NCBI GenBank assembly: GCA_003255065.1
Contig: QAOA01000393.1
Location: forward strand, 1,245,493 to 1,309,492
DNA: 64,000 nucleotides
Source of the DNA: Cercis canadensis
Taxonomy: Eukaryota; Streptophyta; Magnoliopsida; Fabales; Fabaceae
Direction of reading: 5' to 3'
Both the position numbers and the translations under genes were made by a program. The notes below the pieces were generated by a model. That model did not search any database. It had not been told where the DNA came from and worked only from the letters and a program-made list of their open reading frames with translations. Positions 13,801-26,649 of the stretch are shown one piece after another. Position 1 is the first letter of the stretch; each line of letters starts with the position of its first letter.

Positions 13801-15370
13801 TTCACTCTCTTTATTCAAGTTTTGTTGGTTTAGAGGCTTTTGCTTTGCTTACTGAGACTGTGAGTATTGATGGGACAAGAAAGAAAGAGAGGAGGAAGAG
13901 AGATGATCCTCTTGCTGTTTTGCAGTAGGCAAATGCAATAGGACAATTTATGCTGACAATTTTGGAAACCATGCTGTAAAAAGAGACTCTAGCTGCGTCT
14001 CCACCCAAACATGCTTGTTGCTCTTTTATTTCATGCACTGCTTTCTCTATCCCTCTCCCTTATCTTCATCTATATAATAACCCTCTCCCAACTTGTCTCT
14101 TACATAGGCTTGAATTGAATCACTTTTTTTCACTAAATTACAAAAAAAAAATTCATATTAATTTAAAAATAGTATATATAACTAGATGGTATTGAAATCG
14201 TGATTAAATACTACAAAAAAAAAAATAGAGAATAAATTATGATAATTATTAAAAAAATTATCAACATAAGTCGATTAATGTAAAATCTAACTTAGATTAT
14301 CTAAGTTATGAAAAAATCAAAAGCTTAAGCGTTGCTTTGTGTATAGAGTTTGCAACAATTTGAGGATGATTAACACGTAAATAATAGTCCTCATTAATAT
14401 TTTTGTTCAATTAATACTTAAATTTATAATTGTCAAAGTTAATTAACAAATGTTTATTGTGTACATTTCTTTTTTGGGCCCCCATTGTCATTTCTGGATC
14501 CAACGCTATGAGTAATACTTTTCTTTGTCAGCCCAGCCCAATATTCAATTTGGGCTTTTGAAATTCCTTGTTTAGTAAAAGGGCCTGGCCCAAATTTATT
14601 GAAGTCAACAGAGCACCTGCTGACAAAAATAGAAGGAATAGAAATTGTAAAATAGGAAAAAAAGACAGCAAAAAAAAAAAAAAAGCACTNAAAAAAAAAG
14701 GCACTTGTAGAGGATGGGAAAAAAGAAATGTCGATAAAAAAATGAAGTTGAAGGCTAAAAAGAAAAAGAAATGTCAGTTTGTAATTTTAGCAAAGTGAAT
14801 GGCAGTCATATTTTGATATGTTAAGTGCTTGAATTATAGTCATATTCACAGAAGGCACTAAAAGGAAAGAAAACAAAAAACCTTAAAAGTATAGAAGTGT
14901 CTCTTAAAAGTGAGTGAACGATAAATTAAATTCATTTTCGTACAAATTAAGCTTCTCCTATCTTTCACTTTCAATTCTTTTATCCAAACACTGACACATC
15001 CTATTTTGTTTTTATTTTTTTTTTTTAAAAAAAAAAATGGCCAGTTAATAGAACTGAGGAATTTAGAAATACATTGCTTTCCAAATTCCCATTATGAAAC
15101 CAAATCCAAATCTCAGTTGAAAGATGTGGGTCCAATATGAAGAATGAGATGGACCCAAGGCCCGCTCGAAATCATATCCACCCAAGACCACAATTCCAAA
15201 TGGGCCCACACAATCGAACACTATCTGGGCCCACGATGACTGACACGTCACAATATCCCATCCCTAGCCTTTGTTCTTTGCACTTTCTCTCTTGGCTGTG
15301 TGTCTTCATGAGTCATGACAGGTCCTAAGATTCTATCTTGCTAGCTCATCACTCGCCTAAATTAGCCCAA
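10884..15370. other. Intergenic stretch without supported gene
   Basis: Contains the AIL1 3' UTR, a GTCGAT hexamer run (about 11993-12022), CATCC pentamer repeats near 12350 and a single N at 14690. Some 11.6-12.7 kb sequence is less AT-rich and could belong to a leader or non-coding RNA, but I found no family signature or convincing hairpin. Confidence 0.45.
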
Positions 15371-16013
15371 CCGTTGAAGCCCGCGTAGAGACTCTCCCTC
15401 TCTTCTCCCCTCACCCTCTTCCCCTCTCCCTCTCTTGTTTCTCTGCAATCCCCTTCCCATCTCTGAGAAGGTGGATACATTACAGAGAAATTCAATCTCC
15501 CTCTGAGGGCTCACAATCAATGCCTTTGTCAACCATAATCACGATGTATTCCTTCTCTTCATTGAGGCTTTAACTGAGAATTCATGAAGCCCGTTTCTGG
15601 TGATTGACTTATATTCTTTGACTCCCTTCAACGATCACTTTGTTCGAATTGATTCAGGCCTCGTCGACCATTTTGCACCATACCCGTTGGACCCATTTCT
15701 TTGTTCTTCTCAAGGAGGACCCACATTTTTCTGGGGAAGAATGACAAAACCCTAGACTCAAATCTGGGCTCCTGGAGCTTTTTCGCTTGCAGCTCAAGAG
15801 AAAGAAAGCTAAGATTGGGGCCAAATTTGTATGATTGATTTCCTTGACTTTGTTTTTTTGGGAGGAGGGATTTCCCATTGATTGCAAGTCTTCGAGGAGG
15901 CAAGGATTTTGCATCCTGAGCTTAATTGGTACACCCAGATGCGAAAAACCCCTGAAAGCCCTAATCCGGATATTGATTTTCCTTGAAAATCAGGATCTTG
16001 TGATTGTTGTTTC

Positions 16014-16538
16014 ATGGAGTCCGCATTCTCGATATTGGGTTTTCTACTTTTTGGTTTATCCATTAGCATTTCTGCAATTCTTGTCGAGTCCCAGGAGCCA
16101 TCATTGGCATCATCATCTACATCTTATACGACGTCTCCTCCTCCACCTCCACCGCCGCCACCTCCTCCACCCCCACCTCCACCTCCACCCCCTCCTCCAC
16201 CTCCACCCTCACCCTCTTCTACACCTCCGCCGCCAAAATCTGCGCCCCCACCAGAAAAAACTCATCCACTGCCGCGTCATTCTCCCCGGAAGGCCCCCAG
16301 TGATCAGCAGGCCAAGAATGAACCGATAAATCCATCGCCACCATTGTCCCTCGTGGTCCCTAGGGATCACCACCGGAGGCGGCACCCGCCAACAGCGCAC
16401 CGGATGAATGCAGGGCAGAAGATTGGGCTATTGTTTGTGGGCATTGCAGCAATTATGCAAATTTGTGTGATTGGGTTCTTGGTATTCAAGAGGAGACAAC
16501 TTTTAAAGACGAAGGACAGATATGAACTTGGTACTTGA
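16014..16538 (+). CDS. Proline-rich single-pass membrane protein
   Basis: Single-exon gene of 174 residues. Residues 1-27 form a signal peptide or anchor (LGFLLFGLSISISAILVESQ). A run of 24 prolines (bases 16137-16208) uses mixed CCT, CCA, CCC and CCG codons and is followed by more Pro-rich sequence. A membrane segment near the C-terminus (IGLLFVGIAAIMQICVIGFL) is followed by a short basic tail (VFKRRQLLKTKDRYELGT). The layout suggests an extensin-like extracellular Pro-rich domain anchored in the plasma membrane. The function is unknown. The conserved C-terminal membrane segment and basic tail argue for a real protein rather than a chance frame. The leader upstream (about 15.4-16.0 kb) is pyrimidine-rich and has several upstream ATGs. 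Confidence 0.78.
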   Translation: MESAFSILGFLLFGLSISISAILVESQEPSLASSSTSYTTSPPPPPPPPPPPPPPPPPPPPPPPPSPSSTPPPPKSAPPPEKTHPLPRHSPRKAPSDQQAKNEPINPSPPLSLVVPRDHHRRRHPPTAHRMNAGQKIGLLFVGIAAIMQICVIGFLVFKRRQLLKTKDRYELGT

Positions 16539-16539
16539 A

Positions 16540-19500
16540 ATTCACTCTGCAAGTTTTTTCTTATCAATTCTTTTAGTTTGGTGGAGTGAATTAGCGGTGG
16601 AAATTTAAAGGATTTAAATTCTTGCTGAACACGTAATAGTTGGGGAGGATATATTGGATGAGATTCTCCAGATTCTGGCAAGAACATAGAAAGCAATGAT
16701 TGAAAGATGTGAATTATGGATTGCCCGGAGTATTGATATCTCCATTTGGGCCCTCGGAGTTGTTCTGTATATTGGTATTGTTTTTTTTTTTTTTTTTTTT
16801 TTNTTTTTCATGTTCTTTCCAATTCATGTTACTCCTTTCCTCTGTAGTTCCATTACACGGCTTATAATTAAAAGAAGCCCCTTCTTCCCCTTTGTTCTTT
16901 ATTCTTATTTTTACTCTAACATGTTCACTGTATGTACAATGATGTTAGGAATATTGGAAGGGTTAACAATGACAAAATCTGATATTCTTTTTGTCCCAAT
17001 GTGTGTCTCTAACTTGTAAGTCCCTATTCTGTCTATGTTCATATTGCCATTACATATCGTTTTATGTTGTGCCTAGTGTTTTGATGCATCTGTTCCCTGT
17101 TTTAAGACTGTTAGATTAAGAATTTGGTTGTTGCTACTGCTTCTGGAACAAGATATGATGTTCTACTGTTCTATCTAAAACGATTGAACAGTAGCATGTC
17201 TCGAGACGATTCACAATTTTCATTTTAAATTGGGCTTGAGTGTATGATTGTTATAGATGGGGTTTTGAGGAAAACTTGTCAGATCCCTTAAATATGTTTT
17301 ATGTTTAACTATTAAACCGTGATTCAAATGTGTAGTATCACATTTTTTATCTTGTATTTTCTTCCATAGATGAAATAGTATGTTGGAGTTGTTTCTATTA
17401 ATTGATGTTTGTTTCCTATTTCCTTCAAATCTTAGTAGGCCAACATGTTTTATGGAATTATGGTGGATTTCGTAGGTGATAAGGCTTAAATGATTAACCT
17501 TCTTGGATTTAAACTGCTTCTCTTATGGCATTTGATAGCATCAGTCTGCAGTTTAGTCTACTTCTTTGAATTTTGGTCGAGGAACTTCTGTAAGAAAGAA
17601 AAGACAATGTATGACAATTCAGAGTAATTCACTTAACTGTTTTTTTAAGTTAACATTTTCCGAGTTGTATGAGTTATTCCTATTTGTGTTTCATTATAAT
17701 TTTACATAAAAAATGAATGATTAAGAATGCACATTTACAGTGCTAGCCTTTGAGTCATGACCTTTCCATAAAAAGTGAATGATTATTGCGTATGCTATTT
17801 TTTTCCTTAATTACTGCCTCCTTTTCTTTTGTTTGGGGGGGGGGGGGGGGTTGGGGNGGGGGGTGTTGGGGTTGTGTGTCTAACTTGAAGTCTATAATTG
17901 GCAATGAAAGAAACCATTCAAGTCCATGGTGGTGCTGCATGGTCTTTGCAACTGGGCTTATTGGATTCTTTGGTTTTAATGAATCATTATTGTTTTGGTA
18001 GTAAATCATTGTTTGTACTTAAGCTGCAAATACCATAATGGAAGAGATGTTAAGGATTTTGTAAGTTACCTGAAATTCCACTAAATGTGTGTTTTAGTAC
18101 TATTTCGGAGGATTATGATTTTCGCAGAAATTGCTATGTGGTTTCAGATTTTGTTTTTTATTTTAATTTTGTTGTTCATGGGACTTCCCTTGAGTCAATT
18201 TGGGGAAAAAGTTATAGGGAAGGCAAGTTTATTATTATATGTTACACTCTGAAGCATGCTCAAATATGATGTGGAAAGCTAGTTCTCTTGCTTCGTACCT
18301 CAAATATGCTTCATATGTGTCTGTCTCTGATAATTAGATTAGTTCCATAAGTTCCCCTGAGTGAGGTCAACTCTCATTCTGTCCCTTAGACAGCACTTCT
18401 CTCTGTTTCCCAAGCTCGGTTTCCTTGCCGTTTCACAACTCAGCAGCCCACGCGATTACAATTATCGCACACTTTACGTGACTATTTATATGGTTTCTTG
18501 GAGTGAATTGTTTTGGTAGTATTGTATTGGATTTCAAGGTGTAATTTTGGAATTCTTTATTTATTTATATTTTTTTTAAGGGGGTGAAATTACAGCTCGA
18601 GTGATATTATGAGGTGTAATTTTGAATTACGGTACATACTCTGCATATTAAACACTATAATTAACTATATAATTTAAGATTAAATAAAATCTAATATAAG
18701 AAGTGAAAATTACGATATACCAAATACCTCTAACAAATAAGTAGGCTATTAGTACCATTTCCGGGTTTGAACCATAAAGGCCTACGATAACAGCCACTTT
18801 CAAGTGGCATTGTGAGTTAAAGAGAGTTATGTTACTCATCTCATTTCTGTATCAACGAAGGGCTTCTATGCAGCATTCTCTCATCTATGATATTTGTTCC
18901 CTGCTCAAGAGGGATTGGATTGGATACTCACTTTGAAACAAGTCTATAAAGAAAGAAACCAATGTAATGTGCACACACATTCGGACTAAGTGTGGAGCAA
19001 ACTTGGGTGTCATTCTCTCTTTACTCGTGTGGAATAGAATGTTTGAAAGTGGTTTTCAAAACTTGTTTTCAAGACCTTCACTTCCATCATCTATAATCAC
19101 CTATGACTGTTTCTGACCACAGTGCTAAAAGGGATATGAGAAGCTCCTTATAATATAAACTGGTTACAGAGGGAGGGCAAACAATATTGAAGCGCGCTGA
19201 AAAAGCCCGATTGGAACAAAATCTCATTTTTCTTGATTTGCCCAGAACGTGGATACAGGCACTCCAATATACCATGAACGTAATTTTGGGATTTCACTTT
19301 GTGACGTGCTACTACAAACACAAAATCTCAAGTAGTAACACAAATTATATTCTAATTTATACTCAGAATATTTTTGTAATAATGAGTTTTTTTCTTTTTT
19401 TGGCTGTACTATCCAATTCAAGACTCAAATAAGTATAATATATTGAAATTTTAGCTAATACAAACATTCTATAAGTTGTCTTGTGTGTCAAAATCTAAGT

Positions 19501-20174
19501 TGAGATGATTCCCCCATTTCACTTAGCTTAATTTTCTTTGTACAATTTAGAATTTAGATTCTTCCATAAAATAGTTTGTCGAGTTTTTGAGGAGAAAAAG
19601 TACATATAACATTACTCATAACCCTAGTAGCAAAATCTGAGCTTAATAGGTACATTGGTTGTGTTAAGAGAGATATTTGTTGGTGTCCCCCCCACCTAGT
19701 GGCGATGGTACCAAATGCTAATATTCATTCATTGCACATGTTCTCTGCTGGGTCCATAAACAAATTTAGAATAACCAGTAGCAGCAGAACCAAGTTGAAT
19801 TGTCCTGCCCACCACCCATTTGAAAGTATGCCGCAGAGCAACTTAAGATGCTTTTCCAGTCAAACAACAAAGTTGTGCAAATCTGAGACATGTTTTCTTC
19901 AAAGGGAAGAAAAGAAGGGATATAAATATCAAGAAAGCAAAGACAGAAAATCCTCATGTGGCCCCCTACATAACTCAAAACAATCACCTTTAGCAAAAGA
20001 AAGCTACCCTAGCCACAAAACATTGATCTTTACCAGCAAGCCTCTCTTGGCTGTATCCCCAAACACATGACCAAAATTAACGTCACTCATCTGCCAACGG
20101 AAAAGGGAGCTAAATAAGTATAAATGAAATAGGGAATTGCAAGAAGGGGAATATTTGAACAACAAGTACAATAA
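16540..20174. other. Intergenic stretch without supported gene
   Basis: Holds the 3' UTR of the Pro-rich gene, a T run with N at 16803, and a G run with N at 17857 (about 17835-17863). No coding family or RNA gene recognised. Open frames around 19.7-20.1 kb lie just downstream of the GRF gene and show no family features. Confidence 0.45.
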
Positions 20175-21417
20175 TCAATAGGAATCTAAACTAAGATCAT
20201 CATCATCACCTGAGGGGATTCTGGAGTTGGAAGCAAGATCAAGCCAGGAATCTGAGTTCTTTGGTGGCCACTCCCCAAAGAAGTGGTGAAGTGGTCTCTG
20301 GCTTGTCTCAGCTTCTTTCTCACTTTTACTTGGTCTTGGTGATTTGAAGTCAGTACCCAAAACAAAGCAACGTGGCTCTTGTTGCCTTGGATTTTCACTG
20401 ACGTTTTGGAACTGAGAATTTGAATAGGATTTATAGGAGCTCATTGATAATTGTTGATATGAATCAGGGAAGCTCCTTGCAGTTCCTGAAGCTTCTGGGA
20501 AGAAAGCACGCTCATCCACACCCTCCCTCATTCCATGAATATGCCTGCTGTCAAGAATAAAGTAAAAGTCACCGTGAGAAAGAGCACGTGAAGGAAAAGT
20601 AGTAATCTTTTCTCTTTTACACAAACCTAAAATCCTTTTCATCCTGAGAATAAGATCCAGAGTCCAAAAAAAGCTGGTGGGTAGTGCTATTTTGAGGGGG
20701 AAAATCAGAATCAGGAGGTCTAGAAGAGGATGATGAATGGGTGTAAAAGAAGGGATTGAGAGAGGAATTTTGGTAAGGGTGGGAATAGGGCTGGGATTCA
20801 GAGGCCATAGATGATGGCAATGGAGAGAAAGGGAAAGAAGAGGTACTTGAGGGTGTATTTGGGTTGCTCATGGAAAGGTTTCTGTTATATGATGACGAGA
20901 CTGTCTGCGAGGTGTTTGTGCTTGTTGATGAAGAAACTTCCACAGGCTTTCTTGAACGGTTTCTGCCTCTGTGCATGTGTCTTTCACAGTACTTGGAGTC
21001 TGGATATGCTTCCTTTGAGCATCTCCATTTCTTGCCATCTGTTCTTCTGCACCTTCCTGGCTCTGGGTCTACTTTTCTGCCAAAACCCATTTCAAAACAT
21101 CCCCATCCAACTGCAGCCAGGGTTATGACAAACCAGACTCCAATTTTTTATTAAAGTAGACATATAAAAGTAAACAAGAATATCTATAAATAAATATGAA
21201 CCATAAGCTTAAAACCATAATAAGTATGCTTACTGGGGTGGTGGGGGAAGAGTCTCGACGATATTGAAGAGTCTAGACTTCTTTTAATAGAGTAGATGAG
21301 ATCAGGTGGGATTGGCACCCCTGAGACCATGTACTTGAAAATAAGAGCTTGTTGCTCAAGTTCTTGCCACTGAGTTGCTGTGAAAGGAGACCTATTTCTT
21401 GCACTTGCATTCATCAT
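20175..21417 (-). CDS. GRF5: Growth-regulating factor (GRF5-like)
   Basis: Plant transcription factor that works with GIF coactivators to promote cell proliferation in leaves. Three minus-strand exons: 21417-21234, 21110-20627 and 20544-20175, giving 345 residues. The QLQ domain ([20 protein letters not shown]) is at about residues 10-45 and contacts GIF. The WRC domain has the nuclear signal and a C-x9-C-x10-C-x2-H zinc motif ([11 protein letters not shown]...YCERH). It is followed by the conserved tail blocks RCFVLGTDF and [19 protein letters not shown], which place it with GRF5/GRF6. The ATG at 21417 is followed by a second at 21414. A miR396 site lies at the end of the WRC coding region. 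The exon 3 acceptor is a CAGCAG tandem, so an alternative form with one extra residue is possible. Confidence 0.95.
20938..20959 (-). promoter_or_regulatory. miR396 target site in GRF mRNA
   Basis: The plus strand here reads like miR396 itself (TTCCACAG, one extra G, CTTTCTTGAAC, then GG), so the minus-strand mRNA carries the complementary site with the single bulge typical of GRF genes. It encodes the conserved RSRKPVE stretch after the WRC domain. miR396 normally restrains GRF levels in maturing tissue. Confidence 0.92.
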
Positions 21418-21658
21418 TTTTGAGACAAAAGAGAAGAATACGAGTTTGAACAAATACTGAGGAAGAACAAACTGCAAAAGATTTCAAAGACAGAAAGAAG
21501 GAGGGTTTGTTCTAGTTGAGCTGATAGTTTTTGAAGGGCATATTTTGGGAGTCATTGGTTGCAGAATCTTCTTTCTGTGCATGGATAATACTAATGGCTC
21601 TGATGATACTTCTGGCTTTCTGCCACCTCCTCTCTATTTCTCTCTGTGCTGGATGGCT

Positions 21659-21687
21659 GAGTGAGTGAGTGAGTGAGTGAGTGAGTC
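21659..21687. repeat. (GAGT)n microsatellite in GRF leader region
   Basis: About seven tandem GAGT units just upstream of the GRF start codon, probably in its 5' UTR. Confidence 0.85.
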
Positions 21688-21699
21688 TGCTCTTATTAT

Positions 21700-24600
21700 G
21701 ACTGCACCTCTGTTGCTTCTGTTTTTGCTCTGCTGCTGCCTTTGTTGCTGCTCTTGTCTCTGACATCTTTACAGAAATCCATAAACAAATGTACAAAGGA
21801 AAGAAGAAAAAATTAAATTCAAATGCAGGTTAGTCCATGCACCTTTGGTTTTGCTGTCTCCACATCACAGTCTTCGAAAACAGTGCCATCTGATTATGTG
21901 AAGTGTAAGCTGCTGAGCAATAGTGGCTATAGCAATCTCTTTTGTAATCCGAGTGGTATGGTAACTTTTGAATAAGAGAAAAGTCTCGTACGTGTCATTT
22001 CTAATCTTTTTTGGCTTAGTATGTGTGTCATGATCTCATTGATTGATTTGGAGGCCATAGCTAGAGATGAAACCTGCTTTTTTTGTACGGATTGATGCCT
22101 TTCCCTTTTACTTTTTCCCCTTCCTCACTTTCATCATCTAAGTAGAAATTGGGATACAGTCAATTTGGCATCGAGGTCTCTTTAGGTACTATCATGATAA
22201 TCCTTTACATGTTTGCTCATTTAATGATTCCTTTAACCACAAGATTCACATATCAAACTTTTTGCCCATAAATCTAATTAACAATAATTGGAGACTGTCA
22301 TTAGAAGATGATTAAGCAATATTCTCTTTGGGGGCTTAAACCCCAAACTCTGTGGTAACTAATTATGAAAGTACTAGCTAGGACAAAGATTATAAATTAG
22401 TTTGCTGTGTGCTTTTTCCCTTTTTTTTTTTTGTTTTAATCTTTTAAAATTCTGAAGTGGTAGAATAGAAGAGAAAGCAATGTCCCTTTTATTTTTATTT
22501 TTTATAAATATTTTTGGGGATTAAAATTTAGTGCTGGTTGGGACAGTGCAAGTAAAAGACTATTGGGTAGAGGGAGGTTCGGACTTGTTTGTTTGCAATT
22601 GAAAGCACTTGTCTTTCTCTCTAGCAAGTTGGCAGGAGATGTCAGGAAAGTGCACTCTGAGGTTAAAACTGTTCCCACACTGTTGCTCTGCCCCATAACA
22701 CATGCTCTCCTCCTTTATCGTGCCACACCTAACTAAGCCTTTCATTCATTAACCCAAAAATTTCCTCATTTACATGTGCTTTGAGCACATCTCTTTCCAT
22801 ACTAGTCTCACTCACCTTTCCTTATGAACCATTACCATTTGCTCGCTCACTGCTTCTTGCAGGTTCACAGCACAGCAGGTCTAAAGCTCACCTGAGACAC
22901 TTTTTTTTTTTTTTAATGGCATCAGACTGGTCTATGCAATGCAGTTTCTGGCCTGTAATGTATGATTTATGAACAGGATTTCAGCAAAACCAACCCCTTT
23001 TCCCCAACATATATTTCTCTACTGATTATATCCTTACTGCTATACTGTTTCTTCTGTTTGGATGAAAAAAAAAAGAAAAAGAAAAAGAAAGAACTGCTAT
23101 TACAGGATATTCAGAGGAATTCAAGAACAACAAATTGAATATTTAAGTAAATATATGGTGGCACACGTAATGTAAGTACCAAGGCTTCCATTTAGTCATG
23201 TTCATCCTCCTTTTGAAGAGAAGGTTCTATTGTATTGGCTTCAAGTCATACTAACAAAGGTGATATCTGATTAATTAACACTTATAAGTCAAAAGCAAGA
23301 GGAAGTAAATGCTACAGTAATTGCATTTGCTGCATAAAATTGGAAATAATGAACTTTGCAGGTTAATAGCAGGTAGAGGAAAAACCCAGTCATTGTTGTT
23401 ATATTTTCCACTCAAAAGTGTTGAGATATATATGTTATAGGGAGTGGCCTTAATCATTTTCCCTGTGCTCAGTGGAGTACCAAGAATATTATAATGCTAA
23501 TTGCTAGAAATATCATTACATTCGATGTGTTGATCATCATCTTATTCTTATTTGCTATTGCTATTAATTGTGCTAGCTGTTGCTCCCAACATGGAACTTA
23601 TGATGCTGGTTGTATCTATTGCTGTGACTGTGAGGTGTGGGAATATTTATGAAGATAGAGGAAAAAAAACAAGAACCACCACCTTGGTCTTGGTCTTGGG
23701 CATAGATAAATATCGCAGTTGTCCACTACAGGTAAAAACTATAACCCCTCTGCAAAACAGCAAATTAACCTTATCATGTCTGTCTTTTTTCTCCGGTGCT
23801 GTACTATCTCATGTTATATCTTGGTACGTCTCCGGAAAAAAAAGAATTTTGGTATGTTTTGTAACTTATGTATCATTCTGACAGAATTTGAAAAAAAATG
23901 ATAGAGAAGTTCATTTATTTTATAAATGATAAAAATATTTTTTAATATTACGTAATTATTTTATTTATATTTAAACGTGATAATCACATACTAAATAAAA
24001 TAATTATATATTTTATATATAATAATTACATATATAAACAACATAATCACATAATATAAATAAAAAAAAAATCACTTTACTAGATGCTCCAAATTCTCCG
24101 TTCTTTCTTTTAAGTTCTTGAATTTTTTTTCTGTCTAGAAGTGTCCATTTATTACAGAATTTCATTTCTTTAACCTTATTTTCCCTTCTATTATTTCCGA
24201 GATTTGATGAGGTTAATGCTTGCTTGCGGTCCTTAAGGGGGGAACCTTTGCATTCACTGTCGTCTTTGGCTAGAACACTAATTCCTCTTATTGTCACTCA
24301 GCTAAAAGAAACAAGAAAAGGAAAGAAAGAAAGGAAGAAAAACCCTCCTATTGTGTAATGAGGCTAGTTTGTTTGTCAAGAAATGAAGGTTTCTCTTTGC
24401 TTTTCTAATAAACGTAGACTGACCAAAAGGCTTACCAGGTGGTCACCTAGTGAATCTTTGTCCTACTAGTCATGGTTTCCATTGGAAAGTCAACTTCTGT
24501 CCACATAAATTAAGTAGGGGTGAGGTAAATGATGATATTTTGTTTGAACTGTCTTTCAATTCCTTCGGAGAATTTGTACTTTGCTGTCCATATTAGCCTT

Positions 24601-25940
24601 CCATTGAAATTGGACACAATATTTTTCCCCTTTCTTTTCTTTTTTCAAAGAATTTGAGAATCAGCATGGCAATTGGCGCTTTTGGAACTGTTAGGAGCTG
24701 TAGAACTACAGAAATTAGAGGAAGACAGCTAAAATGGGCATGAGTATGATGCAGAGTCATCATTCAATTTACACCAGAGGCATTTTGGCTAGTGATTGTC
24801 CTATAGATTCTCAAGCAGAAAATACAAAGGAATCCCGTGAAAAAGCTTGCTCATAGGGTACAGTCAAAGTGAATAGTAACTTGAAATTTTAGTCAGCATC
24901 TAATCAATACATATTTACATGCACAAACAACTGAAGAAGGAGACCTTAATTTTGCTAAACTTTATTAACTTCCGAATTTCCATGTTGTCACCAAGGAATT
25001 TTGTGTAAAAAATATTAGATATAAATCAGAGCTATTCTTGGTCTTCACTTAATAACTTAACTTTCAGATTGACTAATTCTTTGATATGATACTTGAGAGC
25101 ACTTCTTCTCTCAGTTAATTCCCAATTCTTCTACAAAAACTACATTGGAATATAGCACCCCTTTTACTTGCATGACCCATGACAATAACTAGCGCCATAA
25201 GCGGCAAAGTAGATGGCGATTCTGCATCACATGCATTCGCTGTTTTCCACTGTTTTCTTTAGTTATTATACAATGTCTAAAGTTCCTCCATGTAGGATGC
25301 TACTGACAGATATTTTATCAGGAAGGGCTTACTTCTTATCCACACATTTCCACGGTTTCCATTGAAAACACATCAAGGGATTTAGCTGTCAAAATGTCTG
25401 TTTATGTGCTTCCTCTCCCTCTTCCCATGTGATATTGGACCACATTCTAATTAGTTTGGTTTCTACCCTTTTCATTCTAGTTTATCACTCTAAAAAGTCT
25501 CCTTGTTCTCCAAATTTAACGAAAATATTTGCTCTTTCCTGCAACATTTTGATAATTTCCTTCTTGACATAACACTTTTTCTGGTTGTTACCTCCACAGG
25601 ATGTAGATTGATTGATATGTATAATCACTAGCAATGACTTTCCAGCAGTGTCAGAATATTCTCTAAAATATTCAGTTGTTCTTGCTTGTTAGCAGCTTTA
25701 ATTAGCAATCTATTCAATCCATAATTCTATCTGATTAAGGCCCTTCTGTCTGACACCTAATGCCTTCTCTACTCTCCAAATGATTTAGGCATAAAAAGGG
25801 CTTTTCTGTTTCTCTGTCTGATGCTACAGGGGGACCTTATCAGCATTAATATCCTTTACAATCCCACAATTTGTGTGTGGCTCTCTCTTTTTGGCATTTG
25901 TCATCATGCATTGCATGGCCATGTCTTTAGCCTCCAACTT
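21700..25940. other. Intergenic stretch without supported gene
   Basis: Contains the GRF promoter side and the germin-like gene promoter side. Scattered A/T runs and short frames only. No family or RNA recognised. Confidence 0.5.
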
Positions 25941-25954
25941 GCAAGAATAGTGCT

Positions 25955-25961
25955 TATATAA
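25955..25961 (+). promoter_or_regulatory. TATA box of germin-like gene
   Basis: TATATAA in the context GCTTATATAAGCC, 59 bases before the start codon, as expected for a compact, strongly expressed gene with a short leader. Confidence 0.7.
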
Positions 25962-26019
25962 GCCATTACATTGCTAGCCAATCCCATATTCTCTTGCACA
26001 CCAAATTCATACCAGCAAG

Positions 26020-26646
26020 ATGCTTTACATTCTCTTCTTGTTCTCTCTTATTTTATCCTCTTCCCATGCCCTTGTCCAAGACTTCTGTGTGGCTGACCTT
26101 AAGGGTCCAGAAGGCCCTGCAGGCTTTGCCTGCAAGCCACCTAGTAAAGTCATAGTTGATGACTTTGTGTTTTCAGGCCTAGCTAAGGCTGGAAACACAT
26201 CAACTATCATCAATGCTGCAGTAACCCCTGCATTTGTTGGTCAATTCCCAGGTGTCAATGGGCTTGGCATCTCCGCGGCGCGGTTAGACCTTGCTCCGGG
26301 CGGTGTCATCCCAATCCACACTCATCCTGGTGCCAATGAACTTCTAGCAGTGCTGCATGGCCATATCACTGCTGGATTTATATCATCAGATAACTCAGTT
26401 TATGTGAAGACACTGAAGAAGGGAGAAATCATGCTTTTCCCGCAAGGGTTATTGCATTTTCAAATAAATGCTGGCAAAAATGGAGCCCTTGCTTATGTTA
26501 CTTTCAGCAGTCCCAACCCTGGCCTGCAAATCCTTGATTTTGCATTGTTTGCTAACAACTTGCCTACTGCAATAGTGGAAAAGACTACTTTCCTTGATGA
26601 AGCTACAGTGAGGAAGCTTAAGGCTGTTCTTGGAGGCACTGGCTAG
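26020..26646 (+). CDS. Germin-like protein (ABP19/20-type cupin)
   Basis: Secreted apoplastic cupin of 208 residues in one exon. Residues 1-17 are a signal peptide. The two cysteines near the mature N-terminus (C23, C38) can form the germin disulphide. Cupin box 1 reads [14 protein letters not shown] with ligands H100, H102 and E107; box 2 reads [16 protein letters not shown] with H146, so the manganese site is intact. A KGE tripeptide precedes box 2, and NTS at 59 is a possible N-glycan site. Length and motifs are those of germin-like proteins close to auxin-binding proteins ABP19/ABP20. Family members may have superoxide dismutase or oxalate oxidase activity, but which one applies here cannot be read from sequence. 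Confidence 0.95.
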   Translation: MLYILFLFSLILSSSHALVQDFCVADLKGPEGPAGFACKPPSKVIVDDFVFSGLAKAGNTSTIINAAVTPAFVGQFPGVNGLGISAARLDLAPGGVIPIHTHPGANELLAVLHGHITAGFISSDNSVYVKTLKKGEIMLFPQGLLHFQINAGKNGALAYVTFSSPNPGLQILDFALFANNLPTAIVEKTTFLDEATVRKLKAVLGGTG

Positions 26647-26649
26647 GCT

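Noticed and set aside
13811-14038. Minus-strand frame of 75 codons with a hydrophobic segment
   Set aside because: Isolated, no family signature; probably chance.
15835-16329. Open frame of 164 codons overlapping the Pro-rich gene, with a His/Leu-rich run
   Set aside because: It is the CCN proline repeat read in another frame; the signal peptide and anchor are only in the 16014 frame.
17835-17863. Long G run as a possible G-quadruplex regulatory element
   Set aside because: The run is interrupted by an N with duplicated flanks, so its length is probably an assembly artefact.
19699-20070. Plus-strand frame of 123 codons near the GRF 3' end
   Set aside because: Composition looks random and it overlaps the likely GRF 3' UTR on the other strand.
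24013-24297. Minus-strand frame of 94 codons, Lys-rich
   Set aside because: No recognisable domain, AT-rich flank, no conserved start context.
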